Source: Oscillospiraceae bacterium (GTDB lineage Bacteria; Bacillota; Clostridia; Oscillospirales; Ruminococcaceae). From it: DNA of 64,000 nucleotides. The notes below the pieces were generated by a model, which ran no database searches, had not been told where the DNA came from, and worked only from the letters and a program-made list of their open reading frames with translations. The stretch covers positions 1-64,000 of the forward strand of contig JAFQUQ010000054.1 in assembly GCA_017408395.1 (NCBI GenBank), in the 5' to 3' direction. Positions 36,983 to 49,500 of the stretch are shown here, piece after piece. The stretch's first letter is position 1; every line of letters begins with the position of its first letter. The position numbers and the translations under genes are program-made.

Positions 36983-39394
36983 ATGGCTGAACGCTATGAC
37001 TTTACTGCCGTTGAACAGAAATGGCAGAAATACTGGGACGAACACAACACCTTCGTTGCAACCGAGGACCGTTCCAAGAAGAAATTCTACGCACTGGTAG
37101 AATTCCCTTACCCATCAGGTGCAGGTATGCACGTTGGTCACATCAAGGCTTACTCAGGCCTTGAAGTTGTAAGCAGAAAAAGACGTCTTGAAGGCTACAA
37201 CGTAATGTTCCCTATTGGCTTCGACGCTTACGGTCTTCCAACCGAAAACACCGCTATCAAGACAGGCGTGCACCCACGTCAGGTTACTGACAACAACATT
37301 GTAAAATTCAGCAGTCAGCTTAAAAGAGTAGGCTTCTCCTTTGACTGGACAAGAGTCGTTGATACAACACAGGAGGACTACTACAAGTGGACTCAGTGGA
37401 TATTCCTTAAGCTTTACGAAAACGGCCTTGTTTTCAGAGATAAGACTCTCGTAAACTACTGCCCAAGCTGTAAGGTAGTTCTTTCAAACGAAGACTCTCA
37501 GGGCGGCAAGTGTGACATCTGCCACAGCGACATCGTTCAGAAGGATAAGGAAGTTTGGTATCTCCGTATTACAGAATACGCTGACAAGCTTCTGGAAGGT
37601 CTTAAGGACGTTGACTATCTCCCTAACATAAAGCTTCAGCAAGAAAACTGGATCGGCAAATCCACAGGTGCTTTCGTAAACTTCTCCCTTAAGGAAAACG
37701 ATGAAAAGCTCCGTATCTATACAACACGTCCCGATACTCTCTACGGCGTTACATTTATGGTAATCGCTCCTGAGCACCCTATCATTGAAAAGTACAGGGA
37801 CAGCATTGCAAACATTGACGCTCTCGACGCTTACAAGGAAGAATGTGCAAAGAAGAGCGAATTCGAAAGAACACAGCTTGTAAAGGACAAGACAGGCGTT
37901 AAGATCGAAGGTCTTACAGCTATCAATCCTATCACTGAAAAGGAGATCCCTGTTTACGTTGCTGACTATGTAATGATGGGCTACGGCACAGGCGCAATTA
38001 TGGCTGTACCTGCACACGATACCCGTGACTACGACTTTGCCAAGAAGTTCGGTATCGACATTATCGAAGTAATCAAGGGCGGCGACATTTCCAAGGAAGC
38101 TTACACAGGCGACGGCGAAATGGTCAACTCAGGCGTTCTCAACGGTATCACAAACAAGAAGGATGCCATCGAGAAAATGCTTGAATTCCTCGGTGAAAAG
38201 GGTATCGGCGAAAAGGGCGTACAGTACAAGATGAAGGACTGGGCATTCAACCGTCAGAGATACTGGGGCGAGCCTATTCCTATCGTACATTGTCCTGAAT
38301 GCGGCATAGTTCCCGTACCATACGACGAGCTTCCGCTTACACTCCCCCCTGTTGACAACTTCCAGCCCGGCTCAGACGGCGAAAGCCCTCTTGCAAAGAT
38401 TGACTCATTCGTAAACTGCAAGTGCCCTAAGTGCGGTCACGACGCTAAGCGTGAAACCGATACAATGCCACAGTGGGCAGGTTCATCCTGGTACTTCCTC
38501 CGCTACTGCGATCCTAAGAATACAGAGGCTCTCGCTTCAAAGGAAGCTCTCGACTACTGGATGCCTGTTGACTGGTACAACGGCGGTATGGAACACGTTA
38601 CACGTCACCTTATCTACTCCCGTTTCTGGCATAAGTTCCTTTACGACATCGGAGCTGTAAACACAGAAGAGCCTTACGCAAAGAGAACTGCACAGGGCCT
38701 TATTCTCGGACCTGACGGCGAAAAGATGAGTAAGTCCAGAGGCAACACTATTGACCCTAACGATGTTGTTGACAACTACGGCGCAGACGTTCTCCGTCTT
38801 TATGTACTGTTTATGGGCGATTACGAACAGGCTGCACCTTGGAACGACAGCAGCATGAAGGGCTGTAAGCGTTTCCTTGACAGAGTATGGAATTTACAGG
38901 ACAAGGTAACAGACGGCGAGGGCTTCAGCAAGGAGCTTACATCCTTGATGCATCGCACAATCAAGAAGGTTACGGAAGACATTGAAGCAATGAAGTTCAA
39001 CACAGCTATTGCCGCAATGATGGGGCTGCTTAACGAAATCGACAAGGCAGGCAAAATCACACGTGAGGAATACCGTGCACTTATTATGCTTCTCAACCCG
39101 TTTGCACCTCATATCACAGAAGAGCTTTACCAGGTAATGAACTACGGCGGCGTTCTCAACGAACAGAGCTGGCCGACTTATGAAGAAGCTCTCTGCGCAG
39201 AAAGCACAATCGAAATTGCTGTACAGGTAAACGGCAAGATCAAGGCTAAGCTTAACATTCCTGCGGCTGCTGAACAGGACGAGGTACTTAAGCTTGCAAA
39301 GGCTGACAGCGAGGTTGCAGCTGCAATTGACGGCAAGAATATCGTTAAGGAAATCTACGTTAAGGGCAGACTGGTAAACATTGTTGTAAAATAA
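36983..39394 (+). CDS. leuS: Leucyl-tRNA synthetase
   Basis: LeuS charges tRNA-Leu. The 803-residue class I enzyme has the HIGH-type motif PYPSGAGMHVGHI near residue 43, the CP1 editing domain with GTGAIMAVPAHDTRDYDF near residue 335, and KMSKSRGN near residue 580; the C-terminal anticodon domain is complete. The leader of about 70 bases is too short for a T-box and shows only a small GCGG/CCGC hairpin. Confidence 0.97.
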   Translation: MAERYDFTAVEQKWQKYWDEHNTFVATEDRSKKKFYALVEFPYPSGAGMHVGHIKAYSGLEVVSRKRRLEGYNVMFPIGFDAYGLPTENTAIKTGVHPRQVTDNNIVKFSSQLKRVGFSFDWTRVVDTTQEDYYKWTQWIFLKLYENGLVFRDKTLVNYCPSCKVVLSNEDSQGGKCDICHSDIVQKDKEVWYLRITEYADKLLEGLKDVDYLPNIKLQQENWIGKSTGAFVNFSLKENDEKLRIYTTRPDTLYGVTFMVIAPEHPIIEKYRDSIANIDALDAYKEECAKKSEFERTQLVKDKTGVKIEGLTAINPITEKEIPVYVADYVMMGYGTGAIMAVPAHDTRDYDFAKKFGIDIIEVIKGGDISKEAYTGDGEMVNSGVLNGITNKKDAIEKMLEFLGEKGIGEKGVQYKMKDWAFNRQRYWGEPIPIVHCPECGIVPVPYDELPLTLPPVDNFQPGSDGESPLAKIDSFVNCKCPKCGHDAKRETDTMPQWAGSSWYFLRYCDPKNTEALASKEALDYWMPVDWYNGGMEHVTRHLIYSRFWHKFLYDIGAVNTEEPYAKRTAQGLILGPDGEKMSKSRGNTIDPNDVVDNYGADVLRLYVLFMGDYEQAAPWNDSSMKGCKRFLDRVWNLQDKVTDGEGFSKELTSLMHRTIKKVTEDIEAMKFNTAIAAMMGLLNEIDKAGKITREEYRALIMLLNPFAPHITEELYQVMNYGGVLNEQSWPTYEEALCAESTIEIAVQVNGKIKAKLNIPAAAEQDEVLKLAKADSEVAAAIDGKNIVKEIYVKGRLVNIVVK

Positions 39395-39466
39395 TTTCAT
39401 TTTAAACAGAGAGTATATAAGTAAAAAAAGACGGATGATTTTTGTGCAAGTTTTTCTTGTAATCGC

Positions 39467-39495
39467 TTGACAATTTGCTTATTCTATTGTATAAT
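39467..39495 (+). promoter_or_regulatory. Promoter of rpsU
   Basis: TTGACA (39467-39472) and TATAAT (39490-39495) with a 17-base spacer, full consensus, lying in the gap after leuS. Transcription should start near 39502. Confidence 0.85.
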
Positions 39496-39521
39496 TATGA
39501 AGTTATATCTTATATAATAAT

Positions 39522-39592
39522 AACACTGTCCAAAGACGGTGTTATGCGGAGCGCCGCGCTCCGGTGGAATCCTCTGCCTCAGCGGCAAAGGG
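39522..39592 (+). ncRNA. Structured 5' leader of rpsU
   Basis: Three consecutive hairpins fill the leader: AACACTGTC/GACGGTGTT (39522-39543), CGGAGCG/CGCTCCG (39547-39563), and CCTCTGCC/GGCAAAGG (39571-39592, one mismatch). The last touches the GGAGGG ribosome binding site. Such an arrangement suggests translational or autogenous control by S21, but no family assignment was possible. Confidence 0.45.
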
Positions 39593-39602
39593 AGGGAATC
39601 AA

Positions 39603-39776
39603 ATGGCAGAAATTCGTGTTGGCAAAAACGAATCTTTAGAAACAGCTCTTAAGCGTTTTAAGAGAAGCTGTGCTAAGGACGGCGTAATCGCTGAAGTTCG
39701 TAAGAGAGAACACTATGAGAAGCCTTCGGTAAAGCGTAAGAAGAAGTCCGAAGCTGCTCGTAAGCGTAAGTATTAA
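39603..39776 (+). CDS. rpsU: 30S ribosomal protein S21 (bS21)
   Basis: The 57-residue basic protein [21 protein letters not shown]...[10 protein letters not shown] is a standard bS21, which helps mRNA binding near the anti-Shine-Dalgarno site. GGAGGGA lies at good spacing before the ATG; the longer in-frame start lies in the leader hairpins. It has its own promoter and terminator. Confidence 0.96.
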   Translation: MAEIRVGKNESLETALKRFKRSCAKDGVIAEVRKREHYEKPSVKRKKKSEAARKRKY

Positions 39777-39804
39777 TAGTAATCATAACGCTTAAAAAGC
39801 AAGT

Positions 39805-39838
39805 AAAAGCGGATAGCCTGTGCTGTCCGCTTTTCTAT
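39805..39838 (+). terminator. Terminator of rpsU
   Basis: AAAAGCGGATAG-cctgtg-CTGTCCGCTTTT forms a strong stem with a T-rich 3' side, 28 bases past the stop codon and just before the yqeG ribosome binding site. Confidence 0.8.
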
Positions 39839-39857
39839 TTGATAAGGAGGAAAAAAG

Positions 39858-40355
39858 GTGCTGTTCAGACCTACTGAAGCGCTGAAAAGCGTGCTTGAAA
39901 TAACCCCCGCAATGCTTAAGGAAATGGGCGTAGAAGCGCTTATACTTGACCTTGACAACACCCTGACCACACACAACAACCCACGTCCTGCGGACCACGT
40001 CTGCGAGTGGCTGGACGAAATGCGCTCGGCAGGAATAAAGCTTATCATCGTTTCAAACAACCACGCACCGAGAGTTACCCCGTTTGCGGAACAGCTTAAG
40101 CTGGAGTTCATTCCTGAGGGAGCAAAACCTCTGCCCGTTGGTTTCAATAAGGCACTTAAAAAGTTCGGACTGCCTAAAAATAAAGTGTGTGCCGTGGGAG
40201 ATCAGATTTTTACTGATATTCTCGGCGCAAATCTTGCAGGGATAAAGTCTATTTTTGTTTACCCTATGGAATTTGAAAGCAGCTTTTTCTTTAAGCTGAA
40301 AAGGGGTATAGAAAAACCTTTCCTGCCTAAAAAATACGGCTACAATCAAAAATAA
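39858..40355 (+). CDS. yqeG: YqeG-family HAD phosphatase
   Basis: The 165-residue protein belongs to the HAD IIIA phosphatase group. DLDNTLTTHNN carries the nucleophile and acid/base aspartates, VSNNH is motif II, and AVGDQIFTDILGANLAG is the metal-binding motif. A GTG start has AAGGAGG seven bases upstream. The physiological substrate is unsettled; homologs relate to phosphatidylglycerophosphate phosphatases. It is convergent with the giant surface gene. Confidence 0.88.
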   Translation: MLFRPTEALKSVLEITPAMLKEMGVEALILDLDNTLTTHNNPRPADHVCEWLDEMRSAGIKLIIVSNNHAPRVTPFAEQLKLEFIPEGAKPLPVGFNKALKKFGLPKNKVCAVGDQIFTDILGANLAGIKSIFVYPMEFESSFFFKLKRGIEKPFLPKKYGYNQK

Positions 40356-40360
40356 ATGCA

Positions 40361-40392
40361 AAAACGACCGTGATTTCTCACGGCCGTTTTTA
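40361..40392 (-). terminator. Terminator of giant surface protein 1 (shared convergent end)
   Basis: On the minus strand ACGGCCGTGA-gaaa-TCACGGTCGT is followed by TTTTTG. The stem is better paired on the minus strand (G-U) than on the plus strand (A-C mismatch). It is nearly identical to the terminator of giant gene 2 at 49797-49829. Confidence 0.8.
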
Positions 40393-40420
40393 TTTTATGC
40401 TTTTAAAATTACGTCATTTG

Positions 40421-43400
40421 TTATGCAACGGTCTTTACAACCAGCTTGCCCTTAACAAGTTCAACCTTGAAGCCAGGATGCTTTTCTGCGTTGAGAGTGA
40501 TGTTTTCAGCGCCTGTACCCTTGAGAGTACCGATAGCCTCGCCATCCTTAAGAACCGCTGTTTCGCCTGTTGTCTTGTTGAGGATTGTTGCGGTGATACC
40601 AAGTGCATTTTCAGCAGGAGCAAGTTCAATATTGCCGCTTACTGCAAGCTTGCTGCCCTGATTCATAACCAGTTCAGCACCTGTTGCGTATGGACGTACA
40701 TTTACTGCTGTAATACCGCCCTTAGCAACGATCTTGCCGCCCATTGTAAGATTGCGTGCCTTGACCTTTTCAGCAGTGATGTTGTAAAGGCCAACTTCTG
40801 CAGTACCGCTTACAGATGTAAGGAGACCTGTGCCGCAGTTAAAGAGGGATACATTATTCTTGCCAGCGTTGATAGTGTACTTAACAGGTGTACCGTTCTT
40901 AACAGCGCCGATGTTTACATCTTCAAATGTAGTATCAGCTGTAAGAGTAAGGTTGCCTGAGAAGTTGAAGTTCTTTGCTTCACCGTCAGATGTTATTCTT
41001 ACGGACTTGTAAGTGCCAGTCTTAGGGAACTTAACAGCACCGTTTTCGGTATAATCATCGAGAAGTGTGATTGTGTACTCAGTAGAAGCATTGTTCATAA
41101 CGGCAACTACTTCGCTCCAGAGAGCATAAGCTGTCGGTTCAGCTTCTGTACCTGCTGTTACTTCGAGAACCTTGCCCATGTAGCAGATATTCTTGCCGAT
41201 CTTTACAAAGTCGTACTCAACATCTGCATTTTCAGGAATTACACCGTTAGCAAGATCTGTAACTGCAATCTTGTCAGTAGCAAGAACTGCCTGACCGTTT
41301 GCAACAGCACCTGTGATTGTGAGGCCGTCTCCAACTACGAAATCAGCTGGCTTACCTGTGAATGCGAGAGCGATCTTTGCACCCTCTGCATATTCGATAA
41401 CACCGCCGTTTGCAGCGTCGAGAGCCTTGATGGAAGCCTTAGCCGCAACATCGGAAACAAGGAGAGTGGAAGCACCGTCGCTTGTACCGAGAATAAGCTT
41501 TGTTACGTTGAAGTTCTTGCCGATCTTAAGAGTATCAAGTACCTCGACTGTGCCGAAGCCTGTGATGTCAAATGGCTCTGTTTCTTCGTAACCGAACCAT
41601 GTAAGACCAAACTTAGCACTGCCCTTGATAGCTGATACGTCACCGTAGATAGTGCCGACAGTAAGATTCTTCTTAGCGTTGAGTGTAAGGGACTTGCCTG
41701 TTGTTACAAATGTGATACCGCCGAGATTGAGGTCTGTGTTTGCTGTGATAGCAGTTGCCTTACCTACGTTTACGGTTACATTTTCACCTGAAAGTGTAAT
41801 TGCTTCTGCAGCCTTAGGAAGCTCAAACTTAGCAGGAGCAATGTCCTTGTTGATTGTGATAGAGTAGTTTGCTGTGTTGTTCTTAGCTGCGTTGATAGCC
41901 GCTACTGCTGATTCGAAGTTAGGATAATCCTTTTCGAGATTAGCATTTTCAGCATCGCCTTCTGTACCAAGGTCATCAACTGTTACAGCGTCGCCGTATT
42001 CAGCCTTGATTTCCTTACCGTAGAGGTAAGCGTTCATTGAAGCATCATTGCCGATTGCAAGCTTGCCTGTAAAGTCATTTTTCTTAGTGTAAAGAATTGC
42101 TGTGCCGCTTTCGAGTTCAGCCATATCGCCTGCATCGAAGCTGTTGAGAACTGTTACTGTGATTTCATCTTCATTTTCTCCGCCAACGCCTTCAAGTGTT
42201 ACCTTAGGAAGAACGTTGTTAACCTTAACGAGAAGAATTTCAGAATCAGGAGCAACTGTTGTGATAGCAGCTGATGCCTTAGCGCCGCCGATCATAAGAA
42301 CGCCGTCGAATGTTATAATACCTGTTACCTTGCCGCCGTTTACAGTAATTTCACCGTCAACAAGTTCAAATGTAGCAAGGTTTGCAGCTGTGTAGTCACC
42401 AACGAGAGCAGATGTCTTTGTACCTGAGAGCTTGTTGATGCCGTTGATTGTGCCTTCGTTTGTAAGCTTAGCGTCCTTAGCAACTGCAATGTCAAATGTA
42501 CCCTTCTTGTTGGATACGTCGATTGTAATACCGTCGCCGATTGTTACATCGTAAGGTACTGTAAGCTTTGTGCCTGTGAATGTAAGTGTGCCTGCACCGT
42601 CAAAAGTAATGCTGCCTGCCTTCTTAGGAAGTGCAAACTTTTCATCAAGTGTCAGGTCTGTTTTTACTTCGATTGTGTAATCAACTGTTTCGTCTGTGAT
42701 TTCTTCAAGAAGAAGTTCAAAGTTAGGATAGTGGCCTATTTCAGTTTCACCGTTGTAAAGGTAAAGTGCTTCGCCGTATTCTGCCTTGATTTCCTTTGTC
42801 TTCTTGTAGTAGTATGCTGTGAGTTCTTCGCCGTTTTCTGTTGTGTTCTCGATAATAATGCTGTCATCACCTGTTGGAACAGGATTTTTGGAGGAGAGAA
42901 TTGTTGTACCGCTTGGAAGAGCAGTCATATGTTTGTCTTCATCATATACCCATACCCCAACAGCCTTACCGAACTTGTCGATAGTAACCTTAGGAATTAC
43001 TGTGTTGTTGATTTCAAGTATAATTTCTGCTCCGTCAGCAACTTCTGTGATAGCAGCTGTTGCCTTGTCGCCTATGATAGCAAATGTACCGCCGAGTTTA
43101 ACAATACCTGTTGCCTTGCCGCCGTTTACTTCAAGGTAACCTTCCTCAAAAGCAACGTTAACTTCACCAAATGTTGCAATGTTGTTTACCAGTACCAAAC
43201 CAAAGAGCTTGGATGTCTTTGTACCTGTAATCTTGTTTATGAACTGAACAGGCTTGGAATTCTCATATGGAGTAGCGTCACTTGTTAATTCAAGTGTGCA
43301 ATCCTTAGCAACGGAAATGTCGATAAGGTTTGTCTTGTTGCTTACTGCAACCTTTGCATCAAATGTTGTATCAACAGGGACAGCAAACTTTGTGCCTGTG

Positions 43401-43580
43401 AATGTGAGAGTTCCTTCACCTGTGAATGTGAGGGACTGTGCGTTCTTAGGAAGTGCAAACTTTGTACCGAATTCGTAATCCTTGTTTACAACGATTGTGT
43501 ATTCACCGTCTTCGATAAGCTCTGCAATTTCTTCCCATGTATCAGCAAAGCCGATAGCCTCATCGTCTTCAATGAGAACA
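40421..43580 (-). repeat. Four C-terminal beta-rich units of giant protein 1
   Basis: Units begin near 43580, 42770, 41990 and 41180 (about 800 bases each). Each has a short DUF-like lead-in (YPNFELLLEEITD... or similar), then FALPK, TFTGTK, an Asn/Lys-rich VSNK..DI.VAK stretch, NKITGTKTS, VNGGKATGI and LPKVT. The last two units are more diverged. The alternation of short strands and glycine turns suggests a beta-solenoid; no family name could be assigned. Confidence 0.65.
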
Positions 43581-46500
43581 AATACATATTCACCGAATAC
43601 TACTGAGATTGTAACATCTGCAGCAGGCATTGTGAATGCGTAAACACCAGTAGAGTCCTTTGCGGTTTTAACTTCAATTGTTTCATCGCCCCTGGTGTAA
43701 GTAACCTTGACTGATCTTACAACATATATGCTTTCGCTTGTGTCAGGTGTAGCTGTAAATGTTACTGTGTTGCCGATATTAGCAATATCTGTATCAGCTT
43801 CAACAACACCTTCACCCTTTGTTTCAACTGAAACTTTATAGTCGATAGCTTCAAATTCAGCTGTGATTGTTACATCGGATGCAGGCATTTCAAATGAATA
43901 TGTGCCGTCATCGTTAGCTTCAAAATCAACGTCGATATCGTTGCCGTCTAAAACTTCAATTGAATTTTCAACAAGCTTATAGCCTTCAACAGGCTCAATT
44001 GTGATTGTAATAACATCGCCTATGTTAGCAAGGTTGTCTTCTGCGTCAGTTTTAACTGTACCGTTATCAGACTTTGTAACTGTTACCTTATAGTCGATAG
44101 CCTTGTAAGAAACGCTGATTATTACGTCAGCAGCAGGCATTGTAAATGTGTAGCTGCCGTCATCAGGGTCAGCTTCAAGAGTATCTGCGTATACGCCGCC
44201 TGATGTCTTGTTGTATGAGTAAGTTACCTGGTCGATTTCATAACCTTCATCAGCGTTAACTGTGAATGTTACTTCAGCATCTTCCTTTGCTGATTCAACA
44301 ACATTAACTGTGCCGTTTTCATTTTCAGCAATATCGATTTCATAAGAACCGAGTTCTCTGAATACAGCTTCGATTTCAACATTGCCTGCCGGCATTGTGA
44401 AGCTTGCATCAAATTCGCCCTCAGCATCTTCAATCTTAACATTGCCTTCAATAACGTTCCATTCAACGAATTTGTAGTTGTCGTTTACGTCATAATCAAG
44501 ATAAACTGTATCGCCGAACTGAGCAGTGTCTAAAACAAATCCGTCTGCGTCAACTACTGAAACAGAACCCATTTCATCGTCGTTTGCGTATACATTTAAA
44601 GTATAGTCTTCCTTAACGAATACAGCTCTGATTTCTACTGCAGCTGACGGCATTTCAAATTCATAGCCGCTGAGGCCTGTCTCAGCTTCAATTTCCTGCT
44701 CTTCGCCGATTTCGTCTGTATAAACAGCGTATACCCTGTCAAGCTTGTAGCCTTCATCAGGTTTAACTGTAATTACTACTGTTTCCCCTGCTTCAGCTGC
44801 ATCAACAGCAGTTTCTACTGTGCCGCCTTCGATAGCTTTATCAATTGTAATTTCATGCTTGATATACTCGAGCTGGATATTGCTGATTGTGAGAGATGTA
44901 TCAGCCTCAGCCCACCACATCAGGAACAGAAGGTTTGATTCATCGCTTACACCGTATGGCGTTTCAAGCGAGAATGTGCCTGATTTCTCAACCGTAAACT
45001 CTGTCCAGCCATCTTCTGCACCCTCTGCCGATTCATTTGCAGCAATGCAGAAGCCGCCGCCGATTCCATCGTCTACAACAAAATCAGCAGTAAGCTTGGC
45101 AATATCCTGACGTGTCTTGCCATCTTCAAGATATTCATCGAGGTCGATAACTAAAACTGTTGCTTCTTCGGTGTTAGGGTCTCTTTCTGTGCCTTCTGCG
45201 TCATCTTCATTTGGTAAGCCGAGAACGGATGTGTATGTGTAAGTGCCCTCTCCGTCGCCAGCCCAGCCTGCAGGAATAATTTCCATATATTCAAGCTGGA
45301 TATTGCTTACTGTAAGGGATGTATCCGGTGAAGCAAACCACATCATAAACAGGAGATCAGCGTCACTATATACGCCATTAGGTGTTTCAAGTGTAAATGT
45401 ACCTGTTTCCTTAACTTCAGCCTGCTTCCAGCCGTCATCGGCACCCTCTGCGGAATTCTTCGCACTGATGCAGAGTCCGCCGCCGAGATCACCGTTTACT
45501 TCAATATCAGCAGTAATCTTGGAAATGTATTTGCGAGCCGCACCCTCTTGAATGTATTCATCGAGGTCGATAACTAAGACAGTTGCGTCCTGAGTTGAAG
45601 GGTCTTTTCCTTCGCCTGATTCACCTTCAGCAGGTAAACCGAGAACGGATGTGTATGTGTAAGAGCCGTCTTCATTGTCAACCCAGCCTGCTGTCTTTTC
45701 CGGTTCAGAGCCGCTTTCCTTGTATTCAATGGAAACTGTAGCTGTGATTGTACCAGCACCGATCCACCAGATCTGGAATTCAGCCTTAGCATCGTCATTA
45801 GTTCCAAAACCGTTTGCAGGTTCAAGTGTTACAGTACCGCATGTTTCGCCGTCAGGTGTAGACCAGCCAACCTGTTCCCAGCTTGCTTCACCAACACCGT
45901 TAGCGCCGAGACCGCCGCCGGCCCAGTTGCCTTCTGATACTTCAAAATCAACCTTGATAGACTTAACATCAGCAAATGTCTTGCCTTCTGCCAATTCAAT
46001 ATCAAGAGCAGGAACTGTATCGCCCATATACTTTTCACGTGTTGTTTCAAGTGTGTACACACCGTCTTCAACCTTAGTCCATGAGCAAACCATTGCTTCA
46101 TAATATGTACCAGTAACTGTTACATCAGAAGCAGGCATAAGGAAGTAATAAACATCATTGTTATTAGCATCCTTTTCAATGGAAACAGTAACCGCACTTC
46201 CGTTTGCATCTGTTACGGTATACTCGTTGTTGAAAGCATAGCCGCTTGTAAGTTCAACGCTAAGTGTAACCTTTGCGCCTTCTACAACCTTGCCTTCATT
46301 GTCGGTATCAGCATATGTAGCTGTGATTGTACCGCCTGTAACATCATTGATAGATACTGTATATGCCGATTCTTCGCCTTCAACAAATGCAGCTGTAACT
46401 GTTACATCATTTGCAGGCATCTTGAATGTGTATGTTTTGCTGTTTACCTTTGTTGTTTCAACTTCTTCTTCGCCGTTCATTACTGTAACTGTTTCTACAA

Positions 46501-49500
46501 TGTAGCCTTCGTCAGGTGTAAGTGTAAGTGTTACAGTTCTACCTATAGGAGCAGCCTCAAAGTCTGATGTTACTGTACCGTTGGCAGCTGCGCTGCAGTT
46601 TACAGCATATTCTGTAAGCACCGGCTGTTCGATTTCTTCGCTGAATGTGCCGTCATAAGAAGCAAGAAGCGCTGCGCTTGTTACTGTAAATCCAGGAGCA
46701 AAAGTATCGCCGATCTCTGCATCTGCAGGAGCAACAGGACCTACGTAGATATTATAGAATATCTTATCCTTAAGGTCAGCAGCAGAAAGATCAACTACAA
46801 TAGAGCCGCTTTCTTCAATTGCATAGAATTTTGACCACCATTCTGTGCTGTTATCGCCCCAGCCTTGAATTATTAAATTGATACCCCTTGCAGCTTCAGG
46901 GTTTGTAGCGGTATAATCGATCTTAAGAGCTTCATAGCCGTTAAGAGTCACCGCTGCGTCAGGAGTTGACCAGATTGCAAATGTAGGATATATCTCCGGT
47001 ATGCCTATATTGACAGGTGAGTTGGTTTCATTATCCCACTCACTTGCTTCTCCGATAGTACCGCTGATATAACTGCCTGTACCGAGAGTCATGTCAGGCT
47101 TTGATTCGAGAAGCTCATATGTCATTGAGCTGATACCGTCTGTTAAAATTACATATTTGTCGCCTTCTTCAAGTTCACCAACAGCATCTATAATACCAGC
47201 AATAGGATAAAGGTATACCGCAGTAGATTTATCCTCAGAATATGTTACTACATTATTAGTAAAACCCCAATGATTATAGTAAGCGTCAGACCATTCGTCG
47301 TCAGCGTTGATTTTGTGTATGTTGACACCGTTCCAAGGACAATATGTTGCACCTATTGCATCGTCCACGCCGTAATTTTCATCATAGTGGCTTTCGTGTT
47401 CACATTCTGTCAGTAATTTAATATTTGCAGTTACCCGGAGATAATTCTTGCCAGCTATGTCTTCAGCAAAAAGATACACGTTGCTGTCAACTTCAGGTTC
47501 GAGCTCTTCGCTGAATTCGCCGTCGTAGGAAGTAACGATTGACGCACTTGTTACTGCAAATCCGGGAGCAAGTGTATCGCCGACCTGTGCGCCGTCAGGA
47601 GCAAGAGGTCCTATATGAATATTGTTGAAGCTCTTGCCTTCAAACATATCAGAAGTAAGGTCAATTGCAATAGTACCGTTTTCTTCCATTGCAAAGTCTT
47701 TTTCAACCCAACCTATACCGTTTTCATCCCAACCTTCAAAAAGTATACCGATACCTCTTGCAGCTGTAGGATTTGTTGCAGTATAGTCAATCTTGAGTGC
47801 AGCATAACCTTCAAAATCTACCGCATTCGGATTTTCGGAAATCACAAATCTTGGGAACAGTTCAGGATAGTCCTGCTGAACAGGTCCCTGAGCTTCATCA
47901 TCCCACAGATAAGCATATTCGATAGTGCCGCTTAAATAGCTGCCTGTGCGGAGAACCATATCAGGCTTTGAAGTGTAGATCTCATAAGAAACATCACTAA
48001 CACCGCCTGTTGAAATTACATACTGCTCGCCGCTTGAAAGTGCACCTAAAGCATCAACAACGCTGCTTACAGGAACAAGAACTGTAAAGCTGCTTCCGTC
48101 CTCAGCAAATGATATTGAATTATCTTCTGCCCACATATCGTAGTTGTTTTCGCTCCAGCTGTCGTTAACGTCAACCTTATTTATGCTGAAGCCGCTCCAA
48201 GGGCAATATGTTTTACCTTCAGCATCATCGTTGCCGGAGTCCTCATTAATGTGACTGTCATGTTCACAGTCTTCCAGTAAACGAACATTTGCAGCTACTT
48301 CAATATACTGAGCGCCCTGCATTTCTTCGTAGGAAATATACTCTTCAACAGGAGGCTTTTCAATAGTATACTCAACATCAAGAGTAATGCTTGTTACGCT
48401 TACAGTAAGTTCGTCATCAGGGTCGTCTGAATACATACCGCCGTTGAGGTCCACACAATGAATATCTTCAACAGTTATATTCGTTGCATTAAATAAATCA
48501 GTTGAAGTAAAAGTGCCCGTACCTGTTTTTTCGGTTGTGATTTCTTTATAGCTCTTTCCATGAACAACCCCGTAATCACATGTAACCCATGTATCGGTAC
48601 CTGCGGGAGTATTACCCATCATAACAGGATTAATGTCGATCATGAAATCAGTTCTGTCTGTTGTAAGATTCCAGCTGTAATCTACGGACATACCTGTAAT
48701 CTTTACAGCCCAGTGCTGAGTATCATCGCCTGTTTCTTCCTTGATAGCTGCAACAATGTCAGCTGAACGGTCTCCGTCGTCCTCATCCGGAGAATGAGCC
48801 GTAAAGTGCCAGTGGCCTGATTGTGCTTCATCATCGTATAAACCGATGTAAGCGCCGTGCTCGCCCTCAAGATAAGTTACATCAAGCTTAATTTCTGTTA
48901 CATTGAATTCAAATGTATCATTCGGATTCTTGCCTAATGCGCCTACATTGATCCACAAAAATCTTGGATTAACGATAGCACCCTTATTTGTCAGTTGGCT
49001 GAAGGAAATTGTTTCGCTGCCTTTATTGCTTTCAAAAGTATATGTATTGCTATAATCGCCAACATATTTACCCGACTCGTCATCACCGCTTGGATTTATG
49101 GTAACTTCAACATTAGTGACAGATTCGCCGTCAGCAGGAGTAAAATTCCAGTTGTAGCTTACGGTAATATCATTAATGTAAATTGTCGGGTACTCAGGCA
49201 GATCCACACCTGCAGCTGTTTCAATAGCCGCAATGATTTCAGCTGTCGGAGTTGATTCATCATCCCACGATTGGAACTCATATGGCTCTGTTATGTAATT
49301 GAGAGTGTCATTATCCTCCGCAACACCTGTAAAGTCAATGCTTCCGCTCCAATCAGAAGCAAGTGTTGCGGTAGCTGTTTTTTCCACACCCTGCGGAATC
49401 TCGCTATAATCAAGCGTTCTGCTCCAATTATCGGTAAGGGTAATCGTAGCAGTTTTCACGCCGCTGTCTTCCGCACTTGCAGGAATAAGCATTACAGTTG

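Noticed and set aside
37484..38017. 177-codon minus-strand frame inside leuS
   Set aside because: It is antisense to a conserved housekeeping gene, with no start signal.
42731..43288. 185-codon plus-strand frame inside giant gene 1
   Set aside because: It is antisense to a clear repeat-protein frame, rich in Cys/Phe/Ser from reverse-complemented codons, with no ribosome binding site.
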